A stretch of DNA of 64,000 nt from Methylorubrum populi (GCF_002355515.1 NZ_AP014809.1:434001-498000), one strand, 5' to 3'. Shown: positions 9,467-17,791, counted from the stretch's first letter. The notes: a model not told the origin generated them from the letters alone. A program made the numbers and translations.

Positions 9467-10339
9467 CTACTGCATGGCCGCGGCCATGGGTAGCCGGTAG
9501 GCCAGATCCGGGAAGCTGACGGGTGCAGGCGGCCGATAACCTAAGGATGAGTGCGGCCGAACGCGGTTGTATGTGTTCTGCCATAGACTGATCATGACCT
9601 GCGCCTCTCTCAGTGAGTAGAAGATCTCCTGGTACAGGCACTCGTCGCGCAGCTTGCCGTTGAAGCTCTCGCAATATCCGTTCTCCCACGGCGAGCCCGG
9701 TGCGATGTACTGGATCTGCGGCCCCGTCTCGGCGACCCACTTGCGGAGTGCCTTCGAGATCATCTCAGGGCCGTTGTCGCAGCGGATGTGCTCGGGGATG
9801 CCGTGCAAGCACATGGCGTCGGCCAACGCCTCGATCACACCCACGCTGTTGATGCGCCGAGCCACCTTCAGCGTCAGACACGCCCGGCTGTGCTCGTCGA
9901 TCAACGTCAGGATCCGTAGACTCCGCCCGTCGTGGGTCTGGCCCTGGACGAAGTCGAAGCTCCAGACGTGGTTGCGGTGGAGCGGACGCAGCCGCACGCA
10001 CGAGCCGTCGTTGAGCCAGAGGCGGCTGCGCGGTCGATGCTTCTGCGGGACCTTCAGCCCCTCGCGACGCCAGATACGCTGAACCCGATCTTTGCCTACC
10101 TGCCAGCCAGCCGCCTGCAGCAGCGCGGTGACGCGGCGGTAGCCATAGCGCCCGTACTCGGATGCTAAGCCAATAATGGCGCGGGTCAGCCCATCCTCAT
10201 CGGCCGGCACAGTGGGCACGTAGCGTTGCGTGCCACGGTGCTGACCGACGATCCGGCAGGCGTGACGCTCCGAGAGACGGTACTTCTCCCGGATGCCGTC
10301 AACCGCCTGCCGGCGTCGTTCGGGGGCTACAAGTTTCCC
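9467..10339 (-). CDS. IS3 transposase OrfB (produced by -1 frameshift from OrfA)
   Basis: The DDE integrase core of the IS3 transposase. Motifs: HHRR-like region, HVWSFDFVQGQT (first Asp), HIRCDNGPEMIS (second Asp) and PWENGYCESFNGKLRDE (catalytic Glu), ending in YNRVRPHSSLGYRPP. There is no good start at its 5' end; the frame joins OrfA at the slippery GGGAAAC at 10339-10333, giving the OrfAB fusion. It catalyses cut-out and integration of the element as a circular intermediate in IS3 relatives. Confidence 0.93.
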   Translation of the reverse strand, partial: GKLVAPERRRQAVDGIREKYRLSERHACRIVGQHRGTQRYVPTVPADEDGLTRAIIGLASEYGRYGYRRVTALLQAAGWQVGKDRVQRIWRREGLKVPQKHRPRSRLWLNDGSCVRLRPLHRNHVWSFDFVQGQTHDGRSLRILTLIDEHSRACLTLKVARRINSVGVIEALADAMCLHGIPEHIRCDNGPEMISKALRKWVAETGPQIQYIAPGSPWENGYCESFNGKLRDECLYQEIFYSLREAQVMISLWQNTYNRVRPHSSLGYRPPAPVSFPDLAYRLPMAAAMQ

Positions 10340-10608
10340 GAGGCGACGTCCGCCAGCACCTGCTTCTCAAGGGACAGGTCCGCCACGAGCCGCCGCAATC
10401 GAGCGTTCTCGCGCTCCAGATCCTTCATCTTCCTGGCCTGATCGACTTGGAGGCCGCCGTACTCCTTGCGCCAGCGGTAATAGCTCTGCTCGGAGATCTC
10501 CGCCTCCTTGCACGCCAGCGCCAAACTCTTGCCCTGTGCCGTCTGCACGTCAATCTGGCGCAGCTTCAGCACAACCTGCTCCGCACTCGTCTTCTGACCT
10601 CGTCGCAT
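10327..10608 (-). CDS. IS3 transposase OrfA
   Basis: A 93-residue helix-turn-helix protein (KTSAEQVVLKLRQIDVQTAQ, SEQSYYRWRKEYGG) followed by a leucine-zipper-like coiled coil (KDLERENARLRRLVADL). It binds the IS ends and dimerises. Translation ends at TAG 10329-10327, twelve nucleotides after the start of the slippery heptamer that shifts a fraction of ribosomes into OrfB. Confidence 0.93.
   Translation of the reverse strand: MRRGQKTSAEQVVLKLRQIDVQTAQGKSLALACKEAEISEQSYYRWRKEYGGLQVDQARKMKDLERENARLRRLVADLSLEKQVLADVASGNL
10333..10339 (-). promoter_or_regulatory. Programmed -1 frameshift heptamer G GGA AAC
   Basis: In the OrfA frame the minus strand reads TCG GGA AAC TTG TAG. The heptamer G-GGA-AAC fits the X-XXY-YYZ rule, and slipping back one base gives GGG AAA CTT GTA, which opens directly into OrfB. 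This is the usual IS3 control of transposase level. Confidence 0.8.
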
Positions 10609-10678
10609 GTCCGACTCCTCCGGTCCTGGCTGATCCTCTCAATCAGCCCGGTCCAAAGCCAGCCGGTCAGGTCACGCT

Positions 10679-10933
10679 GACGTCCTCAGCGAGGGGGACA
10701 TCCCACCCGTCGACATCGACGCATGCCTTCGAAACGGTACGGCTCGGGCGGCCCTCCAACGTCAGCACGACGACATCATAGTGGCGACGGGGCTGAAGGC
10801 TCAGCCGATCCTATTCATCGGCGGCGAGAGGAGCGAGGAGGCCGATGCTCTTCCCGCGGACGAACTGCGCTGGCTCATCCTCGCCCAGCTGCCGCCGGCG
10901 AGGCGCGTCGGATCGCGCGGCCCAACGCCATAG
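10679..10933 (+). pseudogene. DsbA-like thioredoxin-fold C-terminal remnant
   Basis: Starting right after the IS3 right end, the plus strand has an 84-codon open frame without a start, ending at TAG 10931. It reads like the end of a DsbA-type disulfide oxidoreductase: IDACLRNGTARAALQRQHDD, then VATGLKAQPILFIGGERSEE, where QP-I-LFIGG matches the cis-proline/FxGG region of the family (usually TPT-x-FxGG). The CxxC half is missing. It also resembles the C-terminal tail of the caspase-DsbA fusion encoded at 53840-56653, so it may be the remnant of a locus A counterpart. Confidence 0.5.
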
Positions 10934-10946
10934 ATCGAAGGTCCGG

Positions 10947-11393
10947 TCACGATGCTCTGCCGGCCGGCCACCGCCCATCGTAGATCCGCTCCACAAAGAG
11001 CCTCCACGTCACGAAGAAGCATAGGAAGCCGGTGAAGAGCATGAGACAGCCGAAGACGATGCCCGGCCAGACCATCACCACGCTTGCGACGGTCGCTGCG
11101 AGCTCATGAGCGAGCCAGGACGCGGCGAAGCCGACATCCTGCACAATGTCCCAGTGGTTCTGCGGCGGCCGCGGCTCCGGGAAATCCCGCACGAGCCACG
11201 CGACGGAGGGATGATAGGGGGCGCCGGGCTTCAGCCACGGTTCCGGGAAGAGGAAGTCGGTCGCCGCCCTGGCGATCCAGAGGCCCGCCGCCATCGAGAT
11301 CGCGCCGCAGACGATGAACAGCAGGTTCCCGGACCGGCCGAGTTCCTTCTGCGCGGCGGGGGGCTCAGCCCCAGGGTTCTGCTGAAGATCCAT
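10947..11393 (-). CDS. Small inner-membrane protein, unknown function
   Basis: 148 residues from ATG 11393, chosen because GAAGGAGAA precedes it; the longer open frame upstream has no family-like content. Two or three membrane spans are visible: GNLLFIVCGAISMAAGLWIA (about residues 25-44), ASWLAHELAATVASVVMVWP (about 95-115) and IVFGCLMLFTGFLCFFVTW (about 117-136). A soluble loop rich in Pro and Trp lies between spans 1 and 2. No family recognised. It sits at the left edge of locus A, divergent from 11699. Confidence 0.65.
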   Translation of the reverse strand: MDLQQNPGAEPPAAQKELGRSGNLLFIVCGAISMAAGLWIARAATDFLFPEPWLKPGAPYHPSVAWLVRDFPEPRPPQNHWDIVQDVGFAASWLAHELAATVASVVMVWPGIVFGCLMLFTGFLCFFVTWRLFVERIYDGRWPAGRAS

Positions 11394-11698
11394 GACGTTC
11401 TCCTTCGCGCTGATGATGTCCTGTACCGGGTGGCCCGTGGCGACCGCTGATCTGTTTTCCGAATATACAGCTTTGATCGCTCGGCGACGATTGCGCCTGC
11501 TTGCGCTGGGTTGCGGTTCGCCGTGAGACAGGATTCGCGAGGAAGGGGTGGCCGCATCCTCTTTGACGCCGCCATGCTCTTTGCCCGCGCCCGCTGAGGC
11601 GGCTCGCCAACGGCAAGGCCCGGCAACCGGAAGCAATCGACAGATGCCGGCCCGGTGGCAAAAGTAAACGAGATCTTCTTCGATCGGCCGAGGGACCC
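11394..11698. other. Intergenic region between divergent genes
   Basis: About 305 bp between the minus-strand membrane gene and the plus-strand gene at 11699. It must hold the promoters of both, but I see no convincing -35/-10 pair, hairpin terminator or known operator. It is GC-rich with no repeat. Confidence 0.4.
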
Positions 11699-12055
11699 AT
11701 GTCGATCAACATACCGAGACATCCACGACTCGGCCGGTCGTTGGCGCGAGCCGGACTGGCGCTGTGCCTCCTCTGCGCGGCGACGGCGGCCCGGAGCGCG
11801 GTGCTGCGCCTGAACGGCGCGGGCGGCCTGTCCTGCCGCGTGCTGGCCTCCCCCGCCAAGGCGCGTCTGCCGGAGGGGCGCGCCGCGCTGCAACGGAGCT
11901 TCGGCTACCTCACCGGCCGCGTCCAGTCGGGCGCCGGAGAGCCTCACCAGCGCTTCGCGGGCCCGGACGGCATCGCCGCCGCGATCATCGCCTATTGCCG
12001 GGCGCACCCGAAGCGGCAGGTCGCCGACGCCGCGGCGGATTTCTTCGGGCCTTGA
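11699..12055 (+). CDS. Small secreted protein, possibly HdeA/HdeB-like
   Basis: 118 residues. A signal peptide (RAGLALCLLCAATAARSA) precedes a domain of about 80 residues with two cysteines (GLSCRVLASPA and IIAYCRAHP). The order first Cys, G-Y-x-x-G, then a second Cys before a hydrophobic C-terminal helix recalls periplasmic HdeA/HdeB acid chaperones, but the match is by eye and weak. First gene of locus A on the plus strand. Function otherwise unknown. Confidence 0.55.
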   Translation: MSINIPRHPRLGRSLARAGLALCLLCAATAARSAVLRLNGAGGLSCRVLASPAKARLPEGRAALQRSFGYLTGRVQSGAGEPHQRFAGPDGIAAAIIAYCRAHPKRQVADAAADFFGP

Positions 12056-12136
12056 CGGCCTCTCCTCCGGTTCGACGCGGCATCGTGCGGGCCAGTCGAT
12101 CGCTTGGTATTTCAGGTTCTCACAGGGGGTATCGCG

Positions 12137-12652
12137 ATGTCCATGATCACCCGGTTTTGCCTCGCGAGCGCTGCCGTCGCTGCGGCGCTTCTGCTGGCCT
12201 TCCCGGCCGCGGCCCAGAACAATCGGTGCTCGGTGATGTGCAACGGCATCGACAACCAATGCTACAGGTCCTGCGCCGGATCGAATGACGGCCTCTCGCC
12301 CTTTGGAGCGGCGCCCGGCAGCGGTCCCGGCCGGTCAGGTGGCGGCTATGGCGCCATCGCGATCTCCGACAGCGACAAGGGCTCCCTGCGATGGGGAACA
12401 TCCTATGATTACGAATCTCGCGGGCGCGCGGAAGCCGCGGCGATGCGAAACTGCATCGCCGGAGGGCTTCCGGGCTGCCGGGTGCGGCTCTGGTTCTCCA
12501 ACGCCTGCGCCGCCCTCGTGACCGCCGGCAAAGGCCATTGGTGGGCATCTTGGCGCGGTTCGCTTGCGGCCGCACGCCGTGCGGCACTGGCGGAGTGCGG
12601 GCAGGACGGTGAGAGCCGCTGCAGGGTGAGCGAGGCCTTCTGCTCGTCCTGA
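12137..12652 (+). CDS. Secreted DUF4189-like protein, locus A copy
   Basis: 171 residues from ATG 12137 (SD AGGGGG eight bases upstream). Signal peptide ASAAVAAALLLAFPAAAQ, then a Cys-rich segment (RCSVMCNGIDNQCYRSC), a Gly/Pro linker, and a DUF4189-type domain: YGAIAISDSDKGSLRWGTSYD, an A-E-A-A-A-M-R-N-C helix, then GCRVRLWFSNACAALV. It is predicted periplasmic or cell-surface; no activity is known for the family. A relative with the same layout (signal peptide, Cys-rich stretch, DUF4189) lies in locus B at 46857-47444. Confidence 0.75.
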   Translation: MSMITRFCLASAAVAAALLLAFPAAAQNNRCSVMCNGIDNQCYRSCAGSNDGLSPFGAAPGSGPGRSGGGYGAIAISDSDKGSLRWGTSYDYESRGRAEAAAMRNCIAGGLPGCRVRLWFSNACAALVTAGKGHWWASWRGSLAAARRAALAECGQDGESRCRVSEAFCSS

Positions 12653-12780
12653 GCAAACCTTTCTCTTGATCGGCACAGGGCCGGTAATGCCGAGCAACCG
12701 CCCGCAATTCCCTCGACCTGTTCATCGTGATCGCAATCGGCCCGCGTGCGATCGGCACGCCCGTCCGCCAGGAGCGTTCG

Positions 12781-13209
12781 ATGCGACACTGTTTCGCCTA
12801 TGCCTTCCTCATAGTCTCGACACTCGGCTTTCTGGCCTTGCCTGCCGGCGCCGAGCCCCGCGCGCCGCTAGCCGCCGGCGGCTGCTGGATGGTGCTGCCC
12901 AAGGGCGAGAAGCCCGAACGCGGCAACGCCGCCGAAGTCTTGTGCCTCCGCCGGAACGGCTATGGCCGTGTCCGCGAAAGCTCCTTCTACGGCGATGTCG
13001 CCGGCTGCGGCCGGGTGACCTACCGCACGAGCAACGGCCCGACCCTGGTCGAGATCGACTTCAGCGCCTGCACCAACGGCGCGCCGAACCACAGCCTGCT
13101 TTGCGCGAGCGGCTCCGGGCGCAACCCTGTGCCCTGTCTCCAGAGGGTGCCCGGCGACGACGAGCCGGTGGAGATGGAGCTTTATCCGCTGGAAGGAGCA
13201 GGCTCGTGA
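12781..13209 (+). CDS. Secreted protein of unknown function
   Basis: 142 residues from ATG 12781, with AGGAG eight bases upstream. Signal peptide FAYAFLIVSTLGFLALPAGA, then a compact domain with six cysteines (GGCWMVLPKGEK, EVLCLRRNGYGR, VAGCGRVTY, FSACTNGAP, LLCASG, PCLQR), so probably disulfide-bonded in the periplasm. The C-terminus overlaps the next gene by GTGA, so it is co-translated with the LytM-like protein. No family recognised. Confidence 0.65.
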   Translation: MRHCFAYAFLIVSTLGFLALPAGAEPRAPLAAGGCWMVLPKGEKPERGNAAEVLCLRRNGYGRVRESSFYGDVAGCGRVTYRTSNGPTLVEIDFSACTNGAPNHSLLCASGSGRNPVPCLQRVPGDDEPVEMELYPLEGAGS

Positions 13210-13664
13210 GACTCGCTTCCCGTCTCGCCGCCGTGCTCGGTCCGCTGCTCCTGCAGCCTGTCGCGGGGCACGCTTCCGATTGCCCGGAGGGCGTGGCCCG
13301 ACCGCGTCCGGTGAAGGCCCCGATCGAACACCGGTTCGGGCACCGCCTGCATCCCGTCATCGGCATGGCGGTCTTCCAGCCGAACATGGTCTTCCGCACG
13401 CTCAGCGGCCAGGCCGTCGTGACGGTGCGAGCCGGCCGGGTCGAGCCCGTCGAAGCCACGCGGATCGGCCGCTTCGTGCGGATCCGGCAGCGCGACGGCA
13501 GCGAGCTGCGCTACGGGCCGCTGTCGCAGCTCCGCGTCCGTGCCGGGCGCTGCGTCGCGGCGGGCGCCAGGCTGGGCTGGACGACCTCGTCCCCGTTTAC
13601 GCTCGCCCTGCGCCGAAACGAGGCATGGATCGATCCCGCGCCCCTGTTGGGAGGGGGCCGTTGA
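13206..13664 (+). CDS. Secreted degenerate LytM/M23-like protein without zinc ligands, locus A copy
   Basis: 152 residues from GTG 13206, overlapping the upstream stop. After a signal peptide (LAAVLGPLLLQPVAGHASD) comes an M23-like beta domain: FGHRLHPVIG matches the family's FG-x-R-x-HP-x-x-G, GRFVRIRQRDGSELRYGPLS matches the Y-x-H-L-S strand, and VRAGRCVAAGARLGWT matches the V-x-x-G-x-x-V-x-x-G strand. The zinc-binding positions are changed: the H-x-G-x-D position reads QPNMV, YAHLS reads RYGPLS, and H-L-H near the end reads F-T-L. It is therefore probably a non-catalytic domain like activator LytM factors. A paralogue lies in locus B (49790-50263). Confidence 0.68.
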   Translation: MRLASRLAAVLGPLLLQPVAGHASDCPEGVARPRPVKAPIEHRFGHRLHPVIGMAVFQPNMVFRTLSGQAVVTVRAGRVEPVEATRIGRFVRIRQRDGSELRYGPLSQLRVRAGRCVAAGARLGWTTSSPFTLALRRNEAWIDPAPLLGGGR

Positions 13665-13780
13665 CCAACGTGTCGCTGGAGCGGCTCACCGCAAGAGGGG
13701 GCAATCGACGTCAAGCGGGCGCAATGGTGCGAACGGCTCGGCCGGGGGAAGAAGACAGCGAGTCTTGTTCGAGGCCCGCC

Positions 13781-14272
13781 ATGCCGACACGCCGCTTCCT
13801 GTTGTCCCTGCTGAGCCTGCCGCTGCTGTCCTCGGTTTCCGTGGCGGAGGTGCCATGCAACCCGCACGGCGGGGCGTTGATCGTCCGGCCGCGCCGGCCG
13901 GCGCAGCCGCTCTCGGCGCAGCTCGATGCGCTGGGTCCGCTGGTCCATGACGCCGCGCTTGGCCTCGCTTTGCAGCGGGCCTGGCGCTGCTTCACGCCGG
14001 AGGAGGCCGTGCGAATGCGCTCGACGCTCGCCTGGGCGCGGGACGCACTGTCCCGCCCCGGCTTTAGCGAGGCCAGTCCGGCGCTGCTGAGGGCACCCCG
14101 GCGGCGCGGCAGGCGAGCGGCCGCGCGGCTGGTCGCGATGGGCACCGACAGCGACGAGGCACGCGCCATGCAGGCCTCGTTGCGGTATGTTTTTGCGAGG
14201 GACAAGCTTGGGGGGACGGGCGCCCGTCGGATCTGTGATGGCGATCGCTCGATCAGGGGGATCTCACGATGA
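13781..14272 (+). CDS. Secreted protein of unknown function
   Basis: 163 residues from ATG 13781, which gives a clean signal peptide (MPTRRFLLSLLSLPLLSSVS, with an RR pair); an in-frame ATG at 13723 is a longer alternative. The mature part has two early cysteines (EVPCNPHGG, AWRCFTPEEA) and is mostly helical, Arg/Ala-rich. The stop overlaps the start of the next gene (ATGA). No family recognised. Confidence 0.6.
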   Translation: MPTRRFLLSLLSLPLLSSVSVAEVPCNPHGGALIVRPRRPAQPLSAQLDALGPLVHDAALGLALQRAWRCFTPEEAVRMRSTLAWARDALSRPGFSEASPALLRAPRRRGRRAAARLVAMGTDSDEARAMQASLRYVFARDKLGGTGARRICDGDRSIRGISR

Positions 14273-14901
14273 CAGAGCAGACTGTTGCCGAAGGCGGCGG
14301 GACCTTCAGGGATGCTTTCGGCGGTTCGCTCAAGCGGCCCACCAAGCCTTTGAAAATCGCGATGTTCGTCGCAATCGGCGCCTTCGCCGCCGTCGCGGCG
14401 ATGTATCTCATGTTCGTGTTCGTGCCGCAAAACGGGCTCCCGGCGATCCGCGACTGGTGGGCCGGGCTCGGAACACGATCCCTGCGCGGCGAATCCGCCG
14501 CCTTCTCTTCGATCGTGATGGGCGCGGTCGCGACGATTGTCGTCGCCTCCTTCGCAACCTTCACGCTGACGGAGGCCATTGCGGATCTGCGCAAGGAGAG
14601 GCCGTTGCGGAGCCTCGGCCGGGAGCTCGTCGTCATTCGCGAGCTGACGGAAGAAGGCGTCGGCTATCGGGAGGGCGACATCCGGACGGTGCACGTGCCC
14701 TGGGTGCAGGTGCAGGAGCTGCGCTCGATGGATCTGCCGGCCTTCGAGGGCAGGCTCTTCTTCGTCATCGAGCTGAAGAGCCCGATCCACGAACGCGGCC
14801 GTCTCGTCTTCTGGGACGGGCAGGATCGTCACAACAGCATCGCCGGGCGTCTCCGCGAGCGCCTGGCGGCGTATCGCGCGGCGCAAGCCGCTGCCGGCTG
14901 A
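14269..14901 (+). CDS. Two-span membrane protein with C-terminal soluble domain
   Basis: 210 residues. Two membrane spans (IAMFVAIGAFAAVAAMYLMF, about residues 31-50, and IVMGAVATIVVASFATFTL, about 84-102) are followed by a cytoplasmic beta-rich domain (LVVIRELTEEGVGYREGD, VPWVQVQELRSMD, GRLFFVIELK) that looks like a bacterial PH-type fold. A similar plan (two spans plus PH-like domain) is seen in 18500-19600 and in locus B at 46078-46860. It is 18 bp before the solenoid gene, so probably in one transcript with it. Confidence 0.62.
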   Translation: MTEQTVAEGGGTFRDAFGGSLKRPTKPLKIAMFVAIGAFAAVAAMYLMFVFVPQNGLPAIRDWWAGLGTRSLRGESAAFSSIVMGAVATIVVASFATFTLTEAIADLRKERPLRSLGRELVVIRELTEEGVGYREGDIRTVHVPWVQVQELRSMDLPAFEGRLFFVIELKSPIHERGRLVFWDGQDRHNSIAGRLRERLAAYRAAQAAAG

Positions 14902-14919
14902 AGAGAAGGAGGGGCACCG

Positions 14920-17187
14920 ATGCAAACATTGCGTGATTTTCCTTTCTTCGTCCTGTGCGGTTCGACCCAAGACGATTATGTCCACCTGCCGGCGTTCGGG
15001 CGCTTCGAACGGATCGAGTGGCCGATGTTTTCCCGGGGAGACTTCACCCGGCCGCCTCGCTACATCGGGCTTCTCGACCTCGACGGCCCGCCGCCGCTGG
15101 CTCATCTCGAAGCGGATGTTTGGGCCGTTGTCCGGATCGATCGGGATGATCCTTGCGAACAGGAGACGCGGGAGGATGGGTCGGTCGTACCCGGCGTGGT
15201 GCGCTTCGCCTCCGGCTTCGTGCTGTTTCGCGGCCCGAAACGGATCGCGCTGAGCATCTTCTCCGCCTGCAACGCCGGCATGCCCCTGAAGACGCCGCTA
15301 TCGGCCTTGCAGGATGACTCCGGCGTCGCCTTCGCCGGCGACTACGGCGCGGCGATCGCCGGCGACGAAGGTTTTGCCCGCGCCGGCGCCTACGGCATCG
15401 CCCAGGCCGGGGTGCCGGAGCAATGGGCCAGCCTGGACCTGCATGGGCGGCCCAAATGGGATGGATACAACTCCTTCGGCCTGGCGCTGGCGGGCGTAGA
15501 TGGCTCGGCCTTCTGCGGCACCGAGGGTCTTGCCGTGGCAGAGAGCCGCGGCCGGGTGCGCGCGGCAGGTCTTGGCGTGGCGATCGGCCGAGGCACTCTC
15601 GGCGAACGCTGTGTCGTCGAGACGGGTTATAAAGGCGTCGCCATCTCGCAGGCTGCGAACGGGTACCTGACCGCTGGCAAAGGGTCCGTCGCAGTGGCCA
15701 CCGGCAGCAGCCGCTGGTTCGAGATCGGCCACGGGGGGATCGGCGTCTCACGCAGGCATGTGGAGGTGCTGGACATCGGCGACGAGGCCGTCGTGATCGC
15801 GCCTGAACTCGGGGAAGAGACCCTGCTCCGTCTGGGCCGGGACGCGACACTGATCTGCCGTCAGCAGTCGTTCCCCTTGCGGTCCGGTGTTGTCCGCGTG
15901 TTCACGACCTGCGGCGGCGAGCTTCAGCCTGGCGTCTACGCGCATTCGAAAGGCTGTCTTGAAATGCGTTTCGCCGAAGAGCTCAAGCCTCACTTCGTGC
16001 TCTTCGAGGAATCACTGGAAGAGCCGGAGGAGAGCGCTCCCACGGCCCCGGCTCCCGCCTTCCCATCCGGCGTGCTGTGGTGGGAGGCCGCGCACAGCCA
16101 CGATCCGAAGGCCGATATCGTGGCGGAGCCGATGCTGCGGGAGCAGATCATCGTTCTGTGCTCCAACATCCCGGCAGCCGAGCTCGAGGCGGGGCGACAG
16201 GAGGGTAAGGAGTGGCTCGGCGCCTTGTGGGGTCGCGGCGAGCTGCCCGTAAGCGATGGGGCGCCTTGTTGTCTGGTCCGGGTCGAGGGGGAGCACACGC
16301 CCGCACAGCAGCGCGGCGGGCCGATCGGCTTCCGGAGAGGAGCGGCGCTTTATCGTGGCACCTTGCGGGGAGCGGTCGCCGCCTTGCGCGCCCTCGGCGA
16401 GGACACGGTGCTTGACGGCAGCATCGCTTTGGCGGGGCATGGGGGCGTCGCGCGCGTACCGTCGCGCATGCAGTCCATGCCGCTGCCTCCAGCACATCCC
16501 GAAGACACGCACGAACGCTCCTACTTCACTCCGTACGACGTCCTGCGCGGTGACCGGGCCATCGGGCGCAACCCCACGCTGGCGATCGCAGGCGACGAGG
16601 GTTTTGCGATCTGCGACGGCGAGGCGCATGCGGGCAGGCGCGGCGTCGCCTGCGTCTCTGGCCTCGGCGTCGCCCGGGCGGGATTTCTTGGGATCGCCCT
16701 TTGCGAAAACGGCCGCGCGATCGCCGGCGACTTCGGCATTTCCATGTGCCGCCTGGTCAAAGGCCTCGGTGACGAAAGCTATCCGATCAGAGGGGGACAG
16801 GCTGTCGCGGGCTTATTCGGCATCGCCTTCGCGGATCTGCCCGGTTCCGACGTGATCGCCAGCGACTATGGCATCGCTATACTCCGGGATGCCGGACGGG
16901 CCCGGACGGGGAGCTTCGGTGTGGCGATCGGCATCGGTTCGGACCAGGCCGATGTCCAGGGCGGCGCCGACGCCGTCGTCGTCTCACGCGAGGGGCGTGT
17001 CAGCGGGGGAGAAGGTGCGCTGCTGGTCGTCTGGGATGCCGGCACAAAGCGATGGATCCACGCCATGGTCGGCCGGGACGGCATCGAGCGCGGCGTCGCC
17101 TATGTCGCCCGCAACGGCCGGTTCGAGCCCTGGACCAGCACCATCGTGACGGAGGTCCGCCGCAAGCGCCGACGATGGCTGCACTGA
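14920..17187 (+). CDS. Large octapeptide-repeat solenoid protein, locus A copy
   Basis: 755 residues, ATG 14920 with GAAGGAGGGG just upstream; no signal peptide or membrane span, so cytoplasmic. Residues 1-130 form a globular N-domain (FPFFVLCGSTQDD, DVWAVVRID). Residues about 135-295 and 552-705 are two blocks of an 8-residue repeat, G-[AVIF]-A-x-A-G-x-x, for example GVAFAGDY GAAIAGDE GFARAGAY; the period suggests a beta-solenoid, as in ice-nucleation-type octapeptides. A linker module (410-510: IIVLCSNIP, YRGTLRGAVAAL) separates them, and the C-terminus (GALLVVWDAGTKRW, VGRDGIERGVAYVARNGRF) resembles the tail of solenoid proteins of the DUF7666 kind, from memory. A full-length paralogue is at 50320-52581. 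Function unknown. Confidence 0.72.
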   Translation: MQTLRDFPFFVLCGSTQDDYVHLPAFGRFERIEWPMFSRGDFTRPPRYIGLLDLDGPPPLAHLEADVWAVVRIDRDDPCEQETREDGSVVPGVVRFASGFVLFRGPKRIALSIFSACNAGMPLKTPLSALQDDSGVAFAGDYGAAIAGDEGFARAGAYGIAQAGVPEQWASLDLHGRPKWDGYNSFGLALAGVDGSAFCGTEGLAVAESRGRVRAAGLGVAIGRGTLGERCVVETGYKGVAISQAANGYLTAGKGSVAVATGSSRWFEIGHGGIGVSRRHVEVLDIGDEAVVIAPELGEETLLRLGRDATLICRQQSFPLRSGVVRVFTTCGGELQPGVYAHSKGCLEMRFAEELKPHFVLFEESLEEPEESAPTAPAPAFPSGVLWWEAAHSHDPKADIVAEPMLREQIIVLCSNIPAAELEAGRQEGKEWLGALWGRGELPVSDGAPCCLVRVEGEHTPAQQRGGPIGFRRGAALYRGTLRGAVAALRALGEDTVLDGSIALAGHGGVARVPSRMQSMPLPPAHPEDTHERSYFTPYDVLRGDRAIGRNPTLAIAGDEGFAICDGEAHAGRRGVACVSGLGVARAGFLGIALCENGRAIAGDFGISMCRLVKGLGDESYPIRGGQAVAGLFGIAFADLPGSDVIASDYGIAILRDAGRARTGSFGVAIGIGSDQADVQGGADAVVVSREGRVSGGEGALLVVWDAGTKRWIHAMVGRDGIERGVAYVARNGRFEPWTSTIVTEVRRKRRRWLH

Positions 17188-17296
17188 GCGCCGGCATCCA
17201 TCGGCAAGGCCGGGCAAGTTCGCGCAATATCGCGGCCGGCGGGTCGCGGCTATCCCTTCGTCCATCGGATCACCCCGACGGAACGGAGTCTGAGCC

Positions 17297-17758
17297 ATGA
17301 AGAAACACCTCGCCCTCGCCGCCGTGGTCCTGCTCGCCGCGACAGGCGCGCAGGCTCAGCAGAGCCAGCAGAAGATCGCCGTCAAGAACCGCGACATGAT
17401 CGTCGCCATCACGAGCGAGCAGCTGGAGGACAAGATCGTCGGCAAGCCCGAGATCTTCCAGCGGCGCAACATCGCCTACGCCATCGGCATGACGCGCAGC
17501 CTGCACCGGGCCTGCACCATCCTCTCGGCCGAGGACAGCGCGCGGCTGGAGCGGCTCGAGCGGGCCTACCGGACGAGGAAGGCAAGCAACGAGATCGACG
17601 CGGCGATGCAGGCCATGGTGCTGGGCGAACTCGACAACGGCGCCTCCGACACGGCCGCCCTGCTCGGCCGCTACGACTGCGCTGCGCTGGAGCGCGCCAA
17701 GCTGACCGGCCCGCTGCTCGCCTTCTGGAACAAATATCTCCCCCGGCTCGCCGGCTGA
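17297..17758 (+). CDS. Secreted helical protein of unknown function
   Basis: 153 residues from ATG 17297. Signal peptide HLALAAVVLLAATGAQAQ, then an alpha-helical mature protein with two cysteines (LHRACTILS, GRYDCAALE) that may form a disulfide. No membrane span and no known domain. It lies between the solenoid gene and the 189-residue secreted protein; no locus B equivalent was seen. Confidence 0.65.
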   Translation: MKKHLALAAVVLLAATGAQAQQSQQKIAVKNRDMIVAITSEQLEDKIVGKPEIFQRRNIAYAIGMTRSLHRACTILSAEDSARLERLERAYRTRKASNEIDAAMQAMVLGELDNGASDTAALLGRYDCAALERAKLTGPLLAFWNKYLPRLAG

Positions 17759-17791
17759 GCCGCCGCATGCAGCAAGCACGAGGAGGTCTCG

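Larger units (their letters stand above)
9429..10674 (-). mobile_element. IS3-family insertion sequence
   Basis: About 1.25 kb bounded by perfect 12-bp inverted repeats, TGACCTGACCGG at 9429-9440 and CCGGTCAGGTCA at 10663-10674, with the TG...CA ends usual for IS3. It carries overlapping orfA and orfB on the minus strand. The flanking trinucleotides (AAC left, CGC right) differ, so no target duplication is visible; a rearrangement or loss on one side is possible. Gene remnants lie on both sides (9257-9428 and 10679-10933). Confidence 0.9.

Noticed and set aside
15314..15420. Short periodic DNA repeats that could suggest a CRISPR-like or tandem array
   Set aside because: The period of 24 bp follows the octapeptide coding repeat in frame, units are degenerate and there are no spacers.
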